Below are positions 53,558-62,101 of a stretch of DNA of 64,000 bases, piece after piece. Origin of the DNA: Longitalea arenae (lineage in GTDB: Bacteria; Bacteroidota; Bacteroidia; Chitinophagales; Chitinophagaceae). Where the stretch lies: assembly GCF_016924755.1 (NCBI RefSeq), contig NZ_JAFFJX010000002.1:868001-932000 (forward strand), read 5' to 3'. The notes beneath the pieces are model-generated. The model saw nothing but the letters and a program-made list of their open reading frames with translations, ran no database searches and was not told the DNA's origin. Both the position numbers and the translations under genes were made by a program. Within the stretch, counting starts at the first letter, position 1. The number at the start of each line of letters is the position of its first letter.

Positions 53558-53700
53558 AAGTTGCAGGTTACAGGTTACAAGTTTCAGGGAAATATGAAAA
53601 AAGAAGAATAATAATTTAAAAATGAAGCAGTTGATGAGTTGTTGAGTTATTAAGACTTTGAACAGTGAACTGTGAACCATAAACTTTAAACTATGAACTT
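53558..53700. repeat. Word-repeat elements (CAGGTTACA, GTTGATGAGTT, GAACTGTGAAC families)
   Basis: TTGCAGGTTACAGGTTACAA, then GATGAGTTGTTGAGTTATTA, then AACAGTGAACTGTGAACC and TTTAAACTATGAACTTAGAAC lie in a row. The last block encodes the final few residues and stop of the ppx gene. Confidence 0.7.
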
Positions 53701-54593
53701 AGAACTTCGCCTTTAACCTTCAGTTCATCATATAAATGCTGGATCAATCCATCCACCAGGCCAATTTTAGGCACATGGATCTCTTCAATATTTGCCCAAC
53801 GCATCACATTTATATAAATGAAGAGGGCGGGCACAATGACATCGGCGCGATCTTCGCGCAGTTTATAAACGCGTATTCTATCAGCAACCGAAAAACTGCT
53901 CAGCTCCTTATAATAATCTTTCAGCAGTTCCAATGGCAGGGGCTTGCCTTCTTTACGTTTAGACAAAGAAAACACCTTGTTTATATTGCCACCCGAGCCA
54001 ATGGCTACAATATCCTGGTAGGGTTTTGTTTCGCGCTTCACAAAATCTTTCATTTCGCCCCATAAAAAATCATCCACCTGGTTCTTCAGCAGCCGGATGG
54101 TGCCTATATTAAAAGAACGTTTGAAGATCAGGCGGCCATTGGCAAAAAAAGTGATCTCCGTGCTGCCGCCGCCAACATCTATATATAAATAAGTGTGATT
54201 TTTATCGAGGTTCTCTGCAATGTGATTCTCGTAAATGAGCGAAGCTTCTGCGTCACCGGTGACCACTTCAATGCCGATTCCTGTTTCCTTTTTTACCCGG
54301 GCCAGAATTTCCCCGGCATTGGAAGCGTCGCGCATGGCCGAAGTGGCAGCTGCCTTATAATGTTGTACACCATACGCATCCATCAACAGCTTGTAGGCTT
54401 TAATGGTGTTGAGGATCATGTCTTCTTTTTCGCGGCTGATCTTTTGTTGTTCAAACACATCAAAGCCCAGGCGCAATGGCACCCGCACCAGGTTCAGCTT
54501 CTGAAATTGCGGTCTTTTGTTATTGGTAAAAATAACATCGGAGATCAGCAATCTCGCTGCATTACTGCCTATGTCAATAGCCGCCAGCTTCAT
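53691..54593 (-). CDS. ppx: Exopolyphosphatase (Ppx/GppA family)
   Basis: The 300-aa protein is of the ASKHA fold. MKLAAIDIGSNAARLLI is the N-terminal phosphate-binding loop, and YLYIDVGGGSTEITFF the second. It hydrolyses polyphosphate or pppGpp. Length matches the short Ppx form in Bacteroidetes. It is 8 bases downstream of ppk on the same strand, so the pair forms a polyphosphate synthesis-degradation operon. The last residues (VLSS) come from a word-repeat element. Confidence 0.92.
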   Translation of the reverse strand: MKLAAIDIGSNAARLLISDVIFTNNKRPQFQKLNLVRVPLRLGFDVFEQQKISREKEDMILNTIKAYKLLMDAYGVQHYKAAATSAMRDASNAGEILARVKKETGIGIEVVTGDAEASLIYENHIAENLDKNHTYLYIDVGGGSTEITFFANGRLIFKRSFNIGTIRLLKNQVDDFLWGEMKDFVKRETKPYQDIVAIGSGGNINKVFSLSKRKEGKPLPLELLKDYYKELSSFSVADRIRVYKLREDRADVIVPALFIYINVMRWANIEEIHVPKIGLVDGLIQHLYDELKVKGEVLSS

Positions 54594-54601
54594 GAGTTAG
54601 T

Positions 54602-56737
54602 TTAAACGGCCGGTGCCTCGCCGATCACCGCAGGCTCTATCGCCTCTTCAGATCTTGGCCCACCGGGTATTACGTTACTTTTTTGGTGTAAGTAATTATA
54701 TATTTCTACCTGCGACCGAACTTTTTTATGCTTCCGGTCCCGCGCATACCGGTTACTCAATTCATTGTCCAAAATTCTGGCTTTTACATTATCACTGAGT
54801 TGTATTTCCAGGATATTTTTCAACACTTTCTTAATATTCTCGTCAAAAACCGGGCAGGTAGCTTCTACACGATGGTCCAGATTGCGCACCATCCAATCAG
54901 CCGAAGATATATATACCTTTTCAGCTCCATTATTATGAAAAATAAATACCCGGGCATGTTCGAGATACTCATCAATGATGCTGATCGCCTTCACGGGTTT
55001 CACGAATTTTTTATTTTCCGAATACATACAGAAGATCCCCCTGATGATGAGTTTTAATTCCACCCCAGATCTGGCGGCTTCGTAGAGTTTCTCAATGAGG
55101 GTTTCATCAGACAGGGAATTCATCTTTAATGTAATACCCGCCGGCTTTTTTTCTTTGGCATGTTTAATTTCCCGGTTGATCAGCTTCACCAGTTCTTTGC
55201 GCAGATCGGTAGGGCAGGGGATGATCGTTTTGCAAGCCTTTAAAAAATGCATGCCCTCTTTCGGCTTTTCCAGGAAGTTGAAGATCCGGTTCACATCGGC
55301 CATAATATGCCGGTCGGAAGTAAGCAGGCAGTGATCGCCATATACAGTAGCGGTCTTTTCGTTCAGGTTGCCGGTGCTTATAAACCCGTAATGAATGGTA
55401 TGATTATTCAACCGCTTTTTAATAAGACAGGCTTTGGCATGCACTTTCAGATCAGGTATACTGATCAATACTTTTACGCCTTCTTCTTCCAGCCTTTCTT
55501 TCCATTCCAGGTTGGCTTCTTCATCAAAGCGCGCCCGCAGCTCAAGCATCACAGTTACCTGCTTGCCATTGCGCACAGCATTGATGAGGGCATTGATCAC
55601 TTTTGAGTTGCTGGCCAGCCGGTAGGCCGTTATTTTGATGACCGTAACGTCGGGGTCAATAGCAGCTTCCCGCAAGAGGTCAATGATGGCATGAAAAGAG
55701 TGATACGGGAAATTGAGCATGATATCCGTTTGCAGCACTACATCCGTAACCCGCAGGGCGCTTTTCAGCATGGGATGTACGAATGGCCGCTTGCGGTGGC
55801 CTTTCTTCTCAAATACGTCGGGAAAATCCATAAAGTGCCGGAAATTATGGATGCGGCCGCCGGGTATGAGGCTGTCTTTCCGCGAGAGATTCAGTTTGCG
55901 GATCAGGTAATCGAGCAGACCCGGATCCATATTTTTATCAAAAACAAAACGCACGGGTTTGCCCTTACGCCGGTTCTTGACCCCTTTTTCTATTTTTTGG
56001 ATCAGGGTCGTGGAGATATCGCTATCCATATCGATCTCGGCATCCTTGGTCACTTTAAATACCCAGGAAGCATAGCGATCGTAGCCGAAATAGGAGAAAA
56101 TGCTTTTCAGATTGAACCGCAGTACATCTTCCAGCAATATAATATGATGTTCACCCGCAGGGGAGGGCAATTGGATGAAGCGGCCATTGGCTTTGGCTGG
56201 AATTTCAATAATCGCGTATTTTCTTTTCAGGGAGCCATCTTTCCGCGACAGCACCACCCCCAGGTAAATTGATTTTTCGCGCAGGTAAGGGAAATGCGGA
56301 ATACTTTCGATCATGAGCGGAATGGTATTGCTGCGCACTTCTTCTTCAAAAAAGCTTTGAACAAACTTCTGCTGTTCTTTATTCAATGATCTTTCAGTGA
56401 TCAAAAAGATCTTTTCTTTTTCCAGTTCACGGTGCACGCCTTCCCAGATGCGGCTGAACTCGGTCTGTTGTTCCAGTACGATCTGCTGAATTTCATCGAG
56501 GATCTTGCCGGGCGCCACTTCCATGTGCATATTCTTCTTTCCTACCAGGGTCATCCGTTTGAGCGTGGCCACCCGAACGCGGAAAAATTCATCGAGATTA
56601 TTGGAGAAAATGCCCAAAAACTTGATCCGTTCACGCAAAGGCACACTGGGGTCAGCGGCTTCTTGTAATACCCTTGCATTAAAAGATAACCAACTTATAT
56701 CCCGGGCTATTGTTTTACGTTTCATCTGGTTGATCAT
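54602..56737 (-). CDS. ppk: Polyphosphate kinase 1
   Basis: The 711-aa protein covers the PPK1 domains: N-terminal RDISWLSFNARVLQEA, then the two phospholipase-D-like catalytic domains with LKVHAKACLIKKR (HxK) and the substrate-binding HYGFISTGNLNEKTA. It makes polyphosphate from ATP and forms an operon with ppx. The ATG at 56737 is the longest; an ATG at 56725 (MKRKTIARD) is also plausible. Confidence 0.95.
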   Translation of the reverse strand: MINQMKRKTIARDISWLSFNARVLQEAADPSVPLRERIKFLGIFSNNLDEFFRVRVATLKRMTLVGKKNMHMEVAPGKILDEIQQIVLEQQTEFSRIWEGVHRELEKEKIFLITERSLNKEQQKFVQSFFEEEVRSNTIPLMIESIPHFPYLREKSIYLGVVLSRKDGSLKRKYAIIEIPAKANGRFIQLPSPAGEHHIILLEDVLRFNLKSIFSYFGYDRYASWVFKVTKDAEIDMDSDISTTLIQKIEKGVKNRRKGKPVRFVFDKNMDPGLLDYLIRKLNLSRKDSLIPGGRIHNFRHFMDFPDVFEKKGHRKRPFVHPMLKSALRVTDVVLQTDIMLNFPYHSFHAIIDLLREAAIDPDVTVIKITAYRLASNSKVINALINAVRNGKQVTVMLELRARFDEEANLEWKERLEEEGVKVLISIPDLKVHAKACLIKKRLNNHTIHYGFISTGNLNEKTATVYGDHCLLTSDRHIMADVNRIFNFLEKPKEGMHFLKACKTIIPCPTDLRKELVKLINREIKHAKEKKPAGITLKMNSLSDETLIEKLYEAARSGVELKLIIRGIFCMYSENKKFVKPVKAISIIDEYLEHARVFIFHNNGAEKVYISSADWMVRNLDHRVEATCPVFDENIKKVLKNILEIQLSDNVKARILDNELSNRYARDRKHKKVRSQVEIYNYLHQKSNVIPGGPRSEEAIEPAVIGEAPAV

Positions 56738-56980
56738 ATTTGTTTTGGCAGGAATCCCCTGATTCTCGGTTTAAACGTTAAATAATATATTTAATTTCTA
56801 TGCCTGGATCATTTCTTCATACTACTGGGTATGAAGATGTTCTGCCAAAGGTGAGAAGCTTGTAAATTAAAATTAAATTAAGGAATTATTAAATCGAATG
56901 CTGACCTGCCTTTGTAAAAGGGCTGAAAGGTACCCGGTTTACCAGGCGGGTAGGTAAGGATCGTTTCCGTGATGATTCTG

Positions 56981-57427
56981 CTAAATAGAAAAAGGGTCAC
57001 CGGCTTCCAGCACTTCCCAGCTGCCTTCAGCAATTTCTTGCTCCAGTTCCCGCGGGTCCCAGCCACAGTAACCGAGCAGGATCCTGATGTCTTTTTGAGT
57101 AATTGTATGGTTATCAATATATTTAACAGCCGATGTAAAATTTCCGCCAAGGTAGATCGCGCCGTCCACCTGTTCGCCGCCATCAATCAGGTCGGGGCGC
57201 TGATGAATAAAGAACAGGTGCTCCTGGTCAACCGGCCCGCCCAGATACAAGGGAAAAGGGGGAACATTTTTAAACTCCTCGAGCTCGTTGAGCCTCCTGG
57301 GATATTTTTGATTAATGATAAAACCCATGGCGCCCTTTTCGTTGTATTCGGTTATAAATATCACCGCATTTTCGAAAAAGGTATCGTTCAGCAGGGAGGT
57401 GCTTTTAATAAACAGTCCGGGTTTCAT
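56981..57427 (-). CDS. YqgE/AlgH family protein, shorter C-terminus
   Basis: The protein matches the DUF179 (YqgE/AlgH) family: GLFIKSTSLLNDTFFENAVIFITEYNEKGAMGFIINQK, then PLYLGGPVDQEHLFFIH, then LLGYCGWDPRELEQEIAEGSWEVLEAGDPF. These fit the conserved GG, GP and W...LE.E motifs. At 148 aa it is shorter than the usual 180 or so, ending soon after DPFSI; the following codons read on briefly after the stop. Function is unknown. It stands alone. Confidence 0.88.
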   Translation of the reverse strand: MKPGLFIKSTSLLNDTFFENAVIFITEYNEKGAMGFIINQKYPRRLNELEEFKNVPPFPLYLGGPVDQEHLFFIHQRPDLIDGGEQVDGAIYLGGNFTSAVKYIDNHTITQKDIRILLGYCGWDPRELEQEIAEGSWEVLEAGDPFSI

Positions 57428-57783
57428 ATAACGAAGATATTTACTTTAGGGCTGCGCCCATAACAAAGATCAGGCAGTTGCGTACAGCCCGGGCTCATGG
57501 GCGAACAAAAGCGGTAAGCAGCCTCGGCAGGTGAGGGGCAATGCGGGGCTTAGCTCAAATAACCGATGATAGTTCGGCTAAAATGCCGGTACGGGAGATT
57601 TTTACGGTGCCCGGGAAGCAACTTGGGCGATCGAAATGTGTATAACTCGCCCAATTTTAATAAATTGCAGATTTCCAAGCCTTACATATCCACACATGTT
57701 GAAAAAACGGCAAAAAAAGTTTGGTAAGAGTTTGTGAATTCCATAGATTTTCCGACCTTTGCCGTCCTAAATTTTTATGCGTC
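57428..57783. other. Region before rpmB
   Basis: No gene is seen apart from the rpmB promoter at its right end. The GC-rich part near 57550-57600 has no tRNA-like cloverleaf. Confidence 0.5.
57731..57761 (+). promoter_or_regulatory. Promoter of the rpmB operon
   Basis: TTTG (57731-57734) is followed after 19 bases by GACCTTTG (57754-57761), one mismatch from TAnnTTTG. The spacing equals the Bacteroides TTTG-N19-TAnnTTTG consensus. The ATG follows 22 bases later. Confidence 0.65.
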
Positions 57784-58020
57784 ATGGCAAGAGTATGTCA
57801 GGTGACAGGTAAAGTTCCAGTAACAGGACACAAAGTTTCGCATTCCAACATTAAAACCAAACGTAGGTTTTTACCGAATTTGCAAACAAAGCGTTTTTAC
57901 CTGGCCGAAGAAGATAAATGGATCACCCTGAAGTTATCAACTGAAGGTATTCGTACGATCAACAAAAGAGGTTTGATGCCCGTAGTTAAAGAACTGCGCG
58001 CCAAGGGTGAAAAAATCTAA
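57784..58020 (+). CDS. rpmB: Large-subunit ribosomal protein bL28
   Basis: The 78-aa basic protein begins [22 protein letters not shown] and ends [16 protein letters not shown], close to the L28 consensus. I use the ATG at 57784; the ATG 21 codons upstream lies in the promoter. It heads the rpmB-rpmG-DUF4295-ftsY group. Confidence 0.95.
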   Translation: MARVCQVTGKVPVTGHKVSHSNIKTKRRFLPNLQTKRFYLAEEDKWITLKLSTEGIRTINKRGLMPVVKELRAKGEKI

Positions 58021-58044
58021 TTAACTTTTTAAAGAGTAATAACA

Positions 58045-58227
58045 ATGGCAAAGAAAGGTAACCGAGTTCAGGTAATATTGGAATGTACTGAGCACAAAAA
58101 CAGCGGACAGCCTGGTACCAGCCGGTATATTTCTACCAAGAACAAAAAGAACACTCCTGAGCGTCTGGAGTTGAAAAAATACAACCCGATCCTGAAAAAG
58201 GTAACGGTTCACAAAGAAATTAAATAA
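58045..58227 (+). CDS. rpmG: Large-subunit ribosomal protein bL33
   Basis: The 60-aa protein starts [21 protein letters not shown] and ends [16 protein letters not shown], with [22 protein letters not shown] in the middle, the bL33 pattern. It has one Cys only (the zinc-free C-minus form). It follows rpmB by 24 bases. Confidence 0.95.
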   Translation: MAKKGNRVQVILECTEHKNSGQPGTSRYISTKNKKNTPERLELKKYNPILKKVTVHKEIK

Positions 58228-58316
58228 ATAGCCAATTTGCTGGTGTGCTGATGTATAACAATACCGTTATTTCATTATCACATTATCGAATTATCACATT
58301 ATCAAATTAGCAAGTC
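58228..58316. repeat. Word-repeat elements inside the ribosomal-protein operon
   Basis: AATTTGCTGGTGTGCTGATG (58232-58255) is followed by CATTATCACATTATCGAATT and TATCACATTATCAAATTAGC (58272-58313). Bases 58282-58308 are the reverse complement of the exact 27-bp core at 7466-7492 and 61992-62018. The block separates rpmG from DUF4295. Confidence 0.75.
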
Positions 58317-58490
58317 ATGGCAAAAGCAGCTTCGAAAAACGCGAAAACCAAGGATGCTAAAGCAGCAGCCGAGGCAAAAAACTGGACTAAAGTAATCCGT
58401 GCTGTACGTAGCGAGAAAACAGGTGCATACACCTTTAAAGAAGCTATCGTGCACAAAGACAAGGTTAAAGATTACATGGCCGGAAAATAA
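58317..58490 (+). CDS. DUF4295 protein, probable ribosomal protein bL38
   Basis: A short 57-aa basic protein (MAKAASKNAKTKDAKAAAEA, ending HKDKVKDYMAGK) with Lys/Ala-rich N-terminus and the stretch WTKVIRAVRSEKTGAYTFKEA. It follows rpmB and rpmG as DUF4295 does across Bacteroidetes. The Bacteroidetes ribosome contains an extra large-subunit protein, bL38, and I believe this is it, though that link rests on memory. The gap before it is filled with repeats instead of the usual short spacer. Confidence 0.85.
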   Translation: MAKAASKNAKTKDAKAAAEAKNWTKVIRAVRSEKTGAYTFKEAIVHKDKVKDYMAGK

Positions 58491-58543
58491 TCCCGGTTCA
58501 ACAAGATATTATTTAGGTTAGTATAAGTACCTGATTTTTTAAG

Positions 58544-58575
58544 AAGCTTTCCGATCGTGATCGGAAGGCTTTTTT
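58544..58575 (+). terminator. Intrinsic terminator of the rpmB-rpmG-DUF4295 operon
   Basis: A 13-bp stem (AAGCTTTCCGATC / GATCGGAAGGCTT, one G-U pair) with a 2-base loop is followed by TTTTT. It separates the ribosomal genes from ftsY. Confidence 0.9.
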
Positions 58576-58585
58576 GCTTTGCTGT

Positions 58586-58624
58586 ATAGGAACTGCAGGT
58601 TTCAAGTTTCAGGTTGCAGGAACA
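58586..58624. repeat. Word-repeat element (CAGGTTTCAAG family)
   Basis: GGAACTGCAGGTTTCAAGTT and TCAGGTTGCAGGAACAGGG repeat the same CAGGTT word as at 39.3 and 53.6 kb. It lies between the ribosomal terminator and ftsY. The remaining bases up to ftsY show only the weak promoter noted next. Confidence 0.65.
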
Positions 58625-58739
58625 GGGCAGCAATTACCATCTGTACGCCCAAAAACCGTCGGCAAGCGCAGCAGATGTAACCTTCCGCATTAAGGGCCTG
58701 GCAACCGCTAACCGGAGTCCCGTAACAACACCTTGACCG

Positions 58740-58774
58740 TTTGATGTTTCGCGACCACAAAACATTTATCTTAG
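58740..58774 (+). promoter_or_regulatory. Weak promoter candidate for ftsY
   Basis: TTTG (58740-58743) is followed after 23 bases by TATCTTAG (58767-58774), one mismatch from TAnnTTTG. The ATG at 58791 is 16 bases later. Confidence 0.4.
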
Positions 58775-58790
58775 CCTTAAAATCAGGAAA

Positions 58791-59750
58791 ATGAGTTTTT
58801 TCGGGAAGTTGTTTGGCAAAAAAGAAAAGGAATCGCTCGATCAGGGATTACAGAAAACCAAGGAGGGATTTCTTTCAAAGATCACCAAAGCCATTGCCGG
58901 CAAAAGCACCGTTGACGAAGAGGTTCTCGATAACCTCGAAGATGCCTTGGTGAGTGCCGATGTAGGCATCGACACCACGGTACAGATCATTGAAAGGATC
59001 GAACAACGCGTTGCCAAGGACAAATACCTCAATACCAGCGAGCTGAACCGGTTATTGCAGCAGGAAATAGAAGCCGTGCTTGTAGATGCTCAGGAAAATA
59101 AGAGCTACAATTTTAATACTGAACTGCCCGCCAAGCCATTCGTGATGCTGGTGGTAGGCGTGAATGGAGTGGGCAAAACCACTACCATTGGTAAACTGGC
59201 CTATAACTTCAAGAAGGCCGGTAAATCAGTATTACTCGGCGCCGCCGATACCTTCCGGGCCGCTGCGGTTGACCAGCTCACCATCTGGAGCGAGCGGGTA
59301 GGAGTTCCCATCGTAAAACAGGCCATGGGTTCTGACCCTGCTTCTGTGGCCTTTGATACCGTTCAAAGCGGTTTGGCCAAAGGGGTAGATGTGATCATTA
59401 TAGATACAGCCGGCCGCTTACACAACAAAGCCCACCTGATGGATGAACTCGGCAAGATCCGCCGGGTGGTTCAGAAACTGATCCCGCAAGCGCCGCACGA
59501 AGTAATGCTGGTGCTGGATGGTTCCACCGGTCAAAACGCCCTGGAACAGGCGAAACACTTCACTGCCACCACCGATGTATCGGCGCTCACCATTACAAAA
59601 CTCGATGGAACTGCCAAAGGCGGCGTGGTGCTGGCCATTGCCAACCAGTTTAAAATACCCGTGAAGTTTATTGGCGTAGGAGAAAAGATGGAAGACCTGC
59701 TGGTGTTCGACAAACACGAATTCGTTGACAGCTTGTTTAAGTTGGGATAA
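58791..59750 (+). CDS. ftsY: Signal recognition particle receptor FtsY
   Basis: The 319-aa protein has the NG domain of SRP GTPases: an N-helical bundle, then [19 protein letters not shown] (P-loop), [32 protein letters not shown] and [20 protein letters not shown]. It docks the SRP with nascent membrane proteins to the translocon. The acidic A domain of enterobacterial FtsY is absent, as in most Bacteroidetes. It has its own weak promoter. Confidence 0.95.
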   Translation: MSFFGKLFGKKEKESLDQGLQKTKEGFLSKITKAIAGKSTVDEEVLDNLEDALVSADVGIDTTVQIIERIEQRVAKDKYLNTSELNRLLQQEIEAVLVDAQENKSYNFNTELPAKPFVMLVVGVNGVGKTTTIGKLAYNFKKAGKSVLLGAADTFRAAAVDQLTIWSERVGVPIVKQAMGSDPASVAFDTVQSGLAKGVDVIIIDTAGRLHNKAHLMDELGKIRRVVQKLIPQAPHEVMLVLDGSTGQNALEQAKHFTATTDVSALTITKLDGTAKGGVVLAIANQFKIPVKFIGVGEKMEDLLVFDKHEFVDSLFKLG

Positions 59751-59761
59751 GGCAAAATAAC

Positions 59762-59799
59762 AATTAGCTGATGTGCTGATTTGCTGATGTGCTAATAGA
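59762..59799. repeat. Word-repeat element (GATGTGCTGATTTGC family)
   Basis: AATTAGCTGATGTGCTGATT and TGCTGATGTGCTAATAG repeat the 7.3-kb family, just after ftsY. Confidence 0.7.
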
Positions 59800-59817
59800 A
59801 GTAACTTATATAAACAG

Positions 59818-59853
59818 AAAGCGTCCAACCGGTTAGCCGATGGACGCTTTTTT
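59818..59853. terminator. Bidirectional terminator between ftsY and the outer-membrane gene
   Basis: A 9-bp perfect stem (AAAGCGTCC / GGACGCTTT) with a 15-base loop, A-rich left and T-rich right flank, lies between convergent genes. Confidence 0.8.
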
Positions 59854-59871
59854 AATTCGTTTTCAGGTCTC

Positions 59872-60357
59872 TTAGAACGTAAACTTAAAGCCGATACCAC
59901 CCCAGGCGCCTACATACGCACCATTGAGGAATTCGATGTATGGGTTAACATCCAGGCTGATGGCAATAGGAGCGCCGTTGATCTTATAGTCAAGGCCCAA
60001 CACGCCGTCAACCCCGAAAGAAGCATCTCCATCATCATAATAATCATCACCATGACGATGCCAGCGTTCGTTGTAAACACCAAAGTGAGCACCCGGACCG
60101 GCATACCATTTTAAACCGGGAGCGCCATTAATATCGCCATGAAACTCATATAAACCGGTAAAACGGAAACCATGATCCCAAAAAGAAAAGATACCTTCCA
60201 GCGCCCGGTCGTCACGGATAAAATGTTTTACAGTTAAAGCACCGGGCCAGAATTTAACACCAATTGCGGTACGATAATCAGATCCCATGGACTGAGCCTG
60301 GGTTCGGGTAACGGTCAAAACGGCCAGTAAACTTAGTAGAGCAACGATTCTTTTCAT
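59872..60357 (-). CDS. Small outer-membrane beta-barrel-like protein, 161 aa
   Basis: A signal peptide (MKRIVALLSLLAVLTVTRTQAQ) is followed by alternating aromatic strands (AIGVKFWPGALTVKHFI; RFTGLYEFHGD; GLKWYAGPGAHFGVY; VGAWGGIGFKFTF), with terminal Phe, fitting an eight-strand outer-membrane barrel. A His/Asp/Tyr-rich insertion (RWHRHGDDYYDDGD) forms a surface or periplasmic loop. The role is unknown. Confidence 0.78.
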   Translation of the reverse strand: MKRIVALLSLLAVLTVTRTQAQSMGSDYRTAIGVKFWPGALTVKHFIRDDRALEGIFSFWDHGFRFTGLYEFHGDINGAPGLKWYAGPGAHFGVYNERWHRHGDDYYDDGDASFGVDGVLGLDYKINGAPIAISLDVNPYIEFLNGAYVGAWGGIGFKFTF

Positions 60358-60612
60358 AATATCTGTGTTTGGTCGTAAACAATTTTAAAAACTATGCCAA
60401 AACACACCAGCCATACAACAAGTCTAACGCCCTCAGTGTCAGCAACTTTTTTTCAAAAAGCCACGCAATATTACAGCTAAACAGGTAAACCACAAAAGCA
60501 TTAACAATTATTACCATACCTGCAAACGATCACAAATTTCAAATAACACGTACCAGCGGTTGTGAATAAGGGAATTGGTACGTTAAACGAAGCACAGGGA
60601 ATTTTTTGGGGC

Positions 60613-60655
60613 TTTTGGCTTCTTTGTCCATTGCCACTTGCCCATTGCCCGTTGA
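60613..60655. repeat. Word-repeat element (CCATTGCC family) inside the rimO promoter
   Basis: TTTGTCCATTGCCACTTGCC and CATTGCCCGTTGAA repeat the CAATTGCC family seen at 5.0 and 32.7 kb. The TTG at 60638-60640 within it is at the correct spacing to be the -33 box of rimO. Confidence 0.65.
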
Positions 60656-60668
60656 AATAGTACCTTTG
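60638..60668 (+). promoter_or_regulatory. Promoter of rimO, nearly leaderless
   Basis: TTG (60638-60640) is followed after 20 bases by a perfect -7 box TACCTTTG (60661-60668). The rimO ATG is only nine bases after the box, so the mRNA leader is at most a few bases long. Confidence 0.7.
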
Positions 60669-60677
60669 CGCCCTTAT

Positions 60678-61985
60678 ATGAAAGTTAGATCCCATAAAAA
60701 AGACAAGGTTAATATCATTACGCTGGGCTGCAGCAAGAACATGGTCGACAGTGAAGTATTGAGCGGCCAGCTCCAGGCGAATGATATCGAGGTGATACAT
60801 GAGAATCAAAGATCAGATCACAATATTGTAATTGTTAATACCTGCGGCTTTATTGACAAGGCCAAGGAAGAATCAATCAATACCATTCTCGACCAGGTTG
60901 AACTGAAACGCCGCGGTAAACTCGATAAAGTATATGTTACCGGTTGTTTGAGCGAACGCTATAAGAATAACCTGGAACAGGAGATTCCCGAAGTGGATGC
61001 CTTTTTCGGTACCATGGAACTGCCCCTGATCCTGAAAGCATTTGAAGCGGATTATAAAGCGGAATTGCTGGGCGAGCGCTTACTGGCCACACCCACCCAT
61101 TATGCTTACCTGAAGATTTCTGAAGGCTGTAACCGTACCTGCTCTTTCTGCGCCATTCCATTGATGCGCGGCCAGCATATCAGTAAACCCATTGAAGAGC
61201 TGGTGAAAGAAGCCGAAGGCCTGGTAAAAAAAGGCGTAAAAGAAGTGATGCTGATCGCCCAGGAACTGACTTACTATGGCCTCGACATTTACAAAAAACG
61301 CATGCTGGCCGATCTGATGAACCGCCTGGCCGATGTAAAAGGCCTGGAATGGATCCGGCTGCATTATGCTTACCCCTCAAAATTTCCATTGGAAATACTG
61401 GACGTAATGCGGGAGCGGGATAATATTTGCAATTATCTGGATATGCCATTGCAGCACGCCAGCGATAATATGCTCAGGGCCATGAAACGGCAGATCACCC
61501 AGGCAGAAATGAATGAACTGATCAGCGCCATCCGTGAAAAAGTACCTGGAATTGGTTTGCGCACCACCCTCATCGCCGGTTTCCCCGGCGAAACGCGAGA
61601 CGATGTGGAGTCGTTAAAAGCATTCCTGCAACAACACCGCTTCGACCGGGCGGGGATCTTCACCTATTCGCACGAAGAAAATACCACAGCTTACGCACTG
61701 GAAGACAATATTCCGCAGGAAGAAAAAGAAGCGCGGGCACAGGAGATCATGGAAGTGCAGCAGGAGATCAATTTTGAAAAGAACCAGGAGAAGATCGGTA
61801 AAGTATTTAAAACCCTCATCGATAAAAAAGAATCGGGCCGTTACCTGGGCCGCACAGAGTTCGACAGCGTGGAAGTAGATAATGAGGTGATCATAAACAG
61901 CACCAGGAAGCTGGCGATTGGTGAATTTGTAAACGTTAAGATCACCAAAGCATACGATTTCGATCTGGAAGGGGAAGTCGTCTAA
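60678..61985 (+). CDS. rimO: Ribosomal protein S12 methylthiotransferase
   Basis: RimO adds a methylthio group to an Asp of ribosomal protein S12. It has the UPF0004 N-domain (IITLGCSKNMVDSEVLSGQL; VNTCGFID; VTGCLSERY), the radical-SAM domain with GCNRTCSFCAIP binding a 4Fe-4S cluster, and a C-terminal TRAM domain. The start at 60678 (435 aa) fits the family; no nearer ATG exists between it and the conserved region. Confidence 0.95.
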   Translation: MKVRSHKKDKVNIITLGCSKNMVDSEVLSGQLQANDIEVIHENQRSDHNIVIVNTCGFIDKAKEESINTILDQVELKRRGKLDKVYVTGCLSERYKNNLEQEIPEVDAFFGTMELPLILKAFEADYKAELLGERLLATPTHYAYLKISEGCNRTCSFCAIPLMRGQHISKPIEELVKEAEGLVKKGVKEVMLIAQELTYYGLDIYKKRMLADLMNRLADVKGLEWIRLHYAYPSKFPLEILDVMRERDNICNYLDMPLQHASDNMLRAMKRQITQAEMNELISAIREKVPGIGLRTTLIAGFPGETRDDVESLKAFLQQHRFDRAGIFTYSHEENTTAYALEDNIPQEEKEARAQEIMEVQQEINFEKNQEKIGKVFKTLIDKKESGRYLGRTEFDSVEVDNEVIINSTRKLAIGEFVNVKITKAYDFDLEGEVV

Positions 61986-62101
61986 TGTGATAATTTGATA
62001 ATGTGATAATTCGATAATGAAATACAGTGCTTACGTTTAAAGCCCTGTACCCTGAAACTTCCTCCCTGCAACCGGTAACTGTAACCGGCTACCAGCAACC
62101 G
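61984..62101. repeat. Word-repeat elements (GATAATTTG and CTGAAACTT families) after rimO
   Basis: GATAATTTGATAATGTGATA occurs with the exact 27-bp core at 61992-62018, then ACCCTGAAACTTCCTCCCTG and CAACCGGTAACTGTAACCGG words extend to 62101. Confidence 0.75.

Noticed and set aside
57550-57610. GC-rich stretch that looked like a tRNA
   Set aside because: It has no GTTCGAxxC arm and cannot form a cloverleaf with an acceptor stem.
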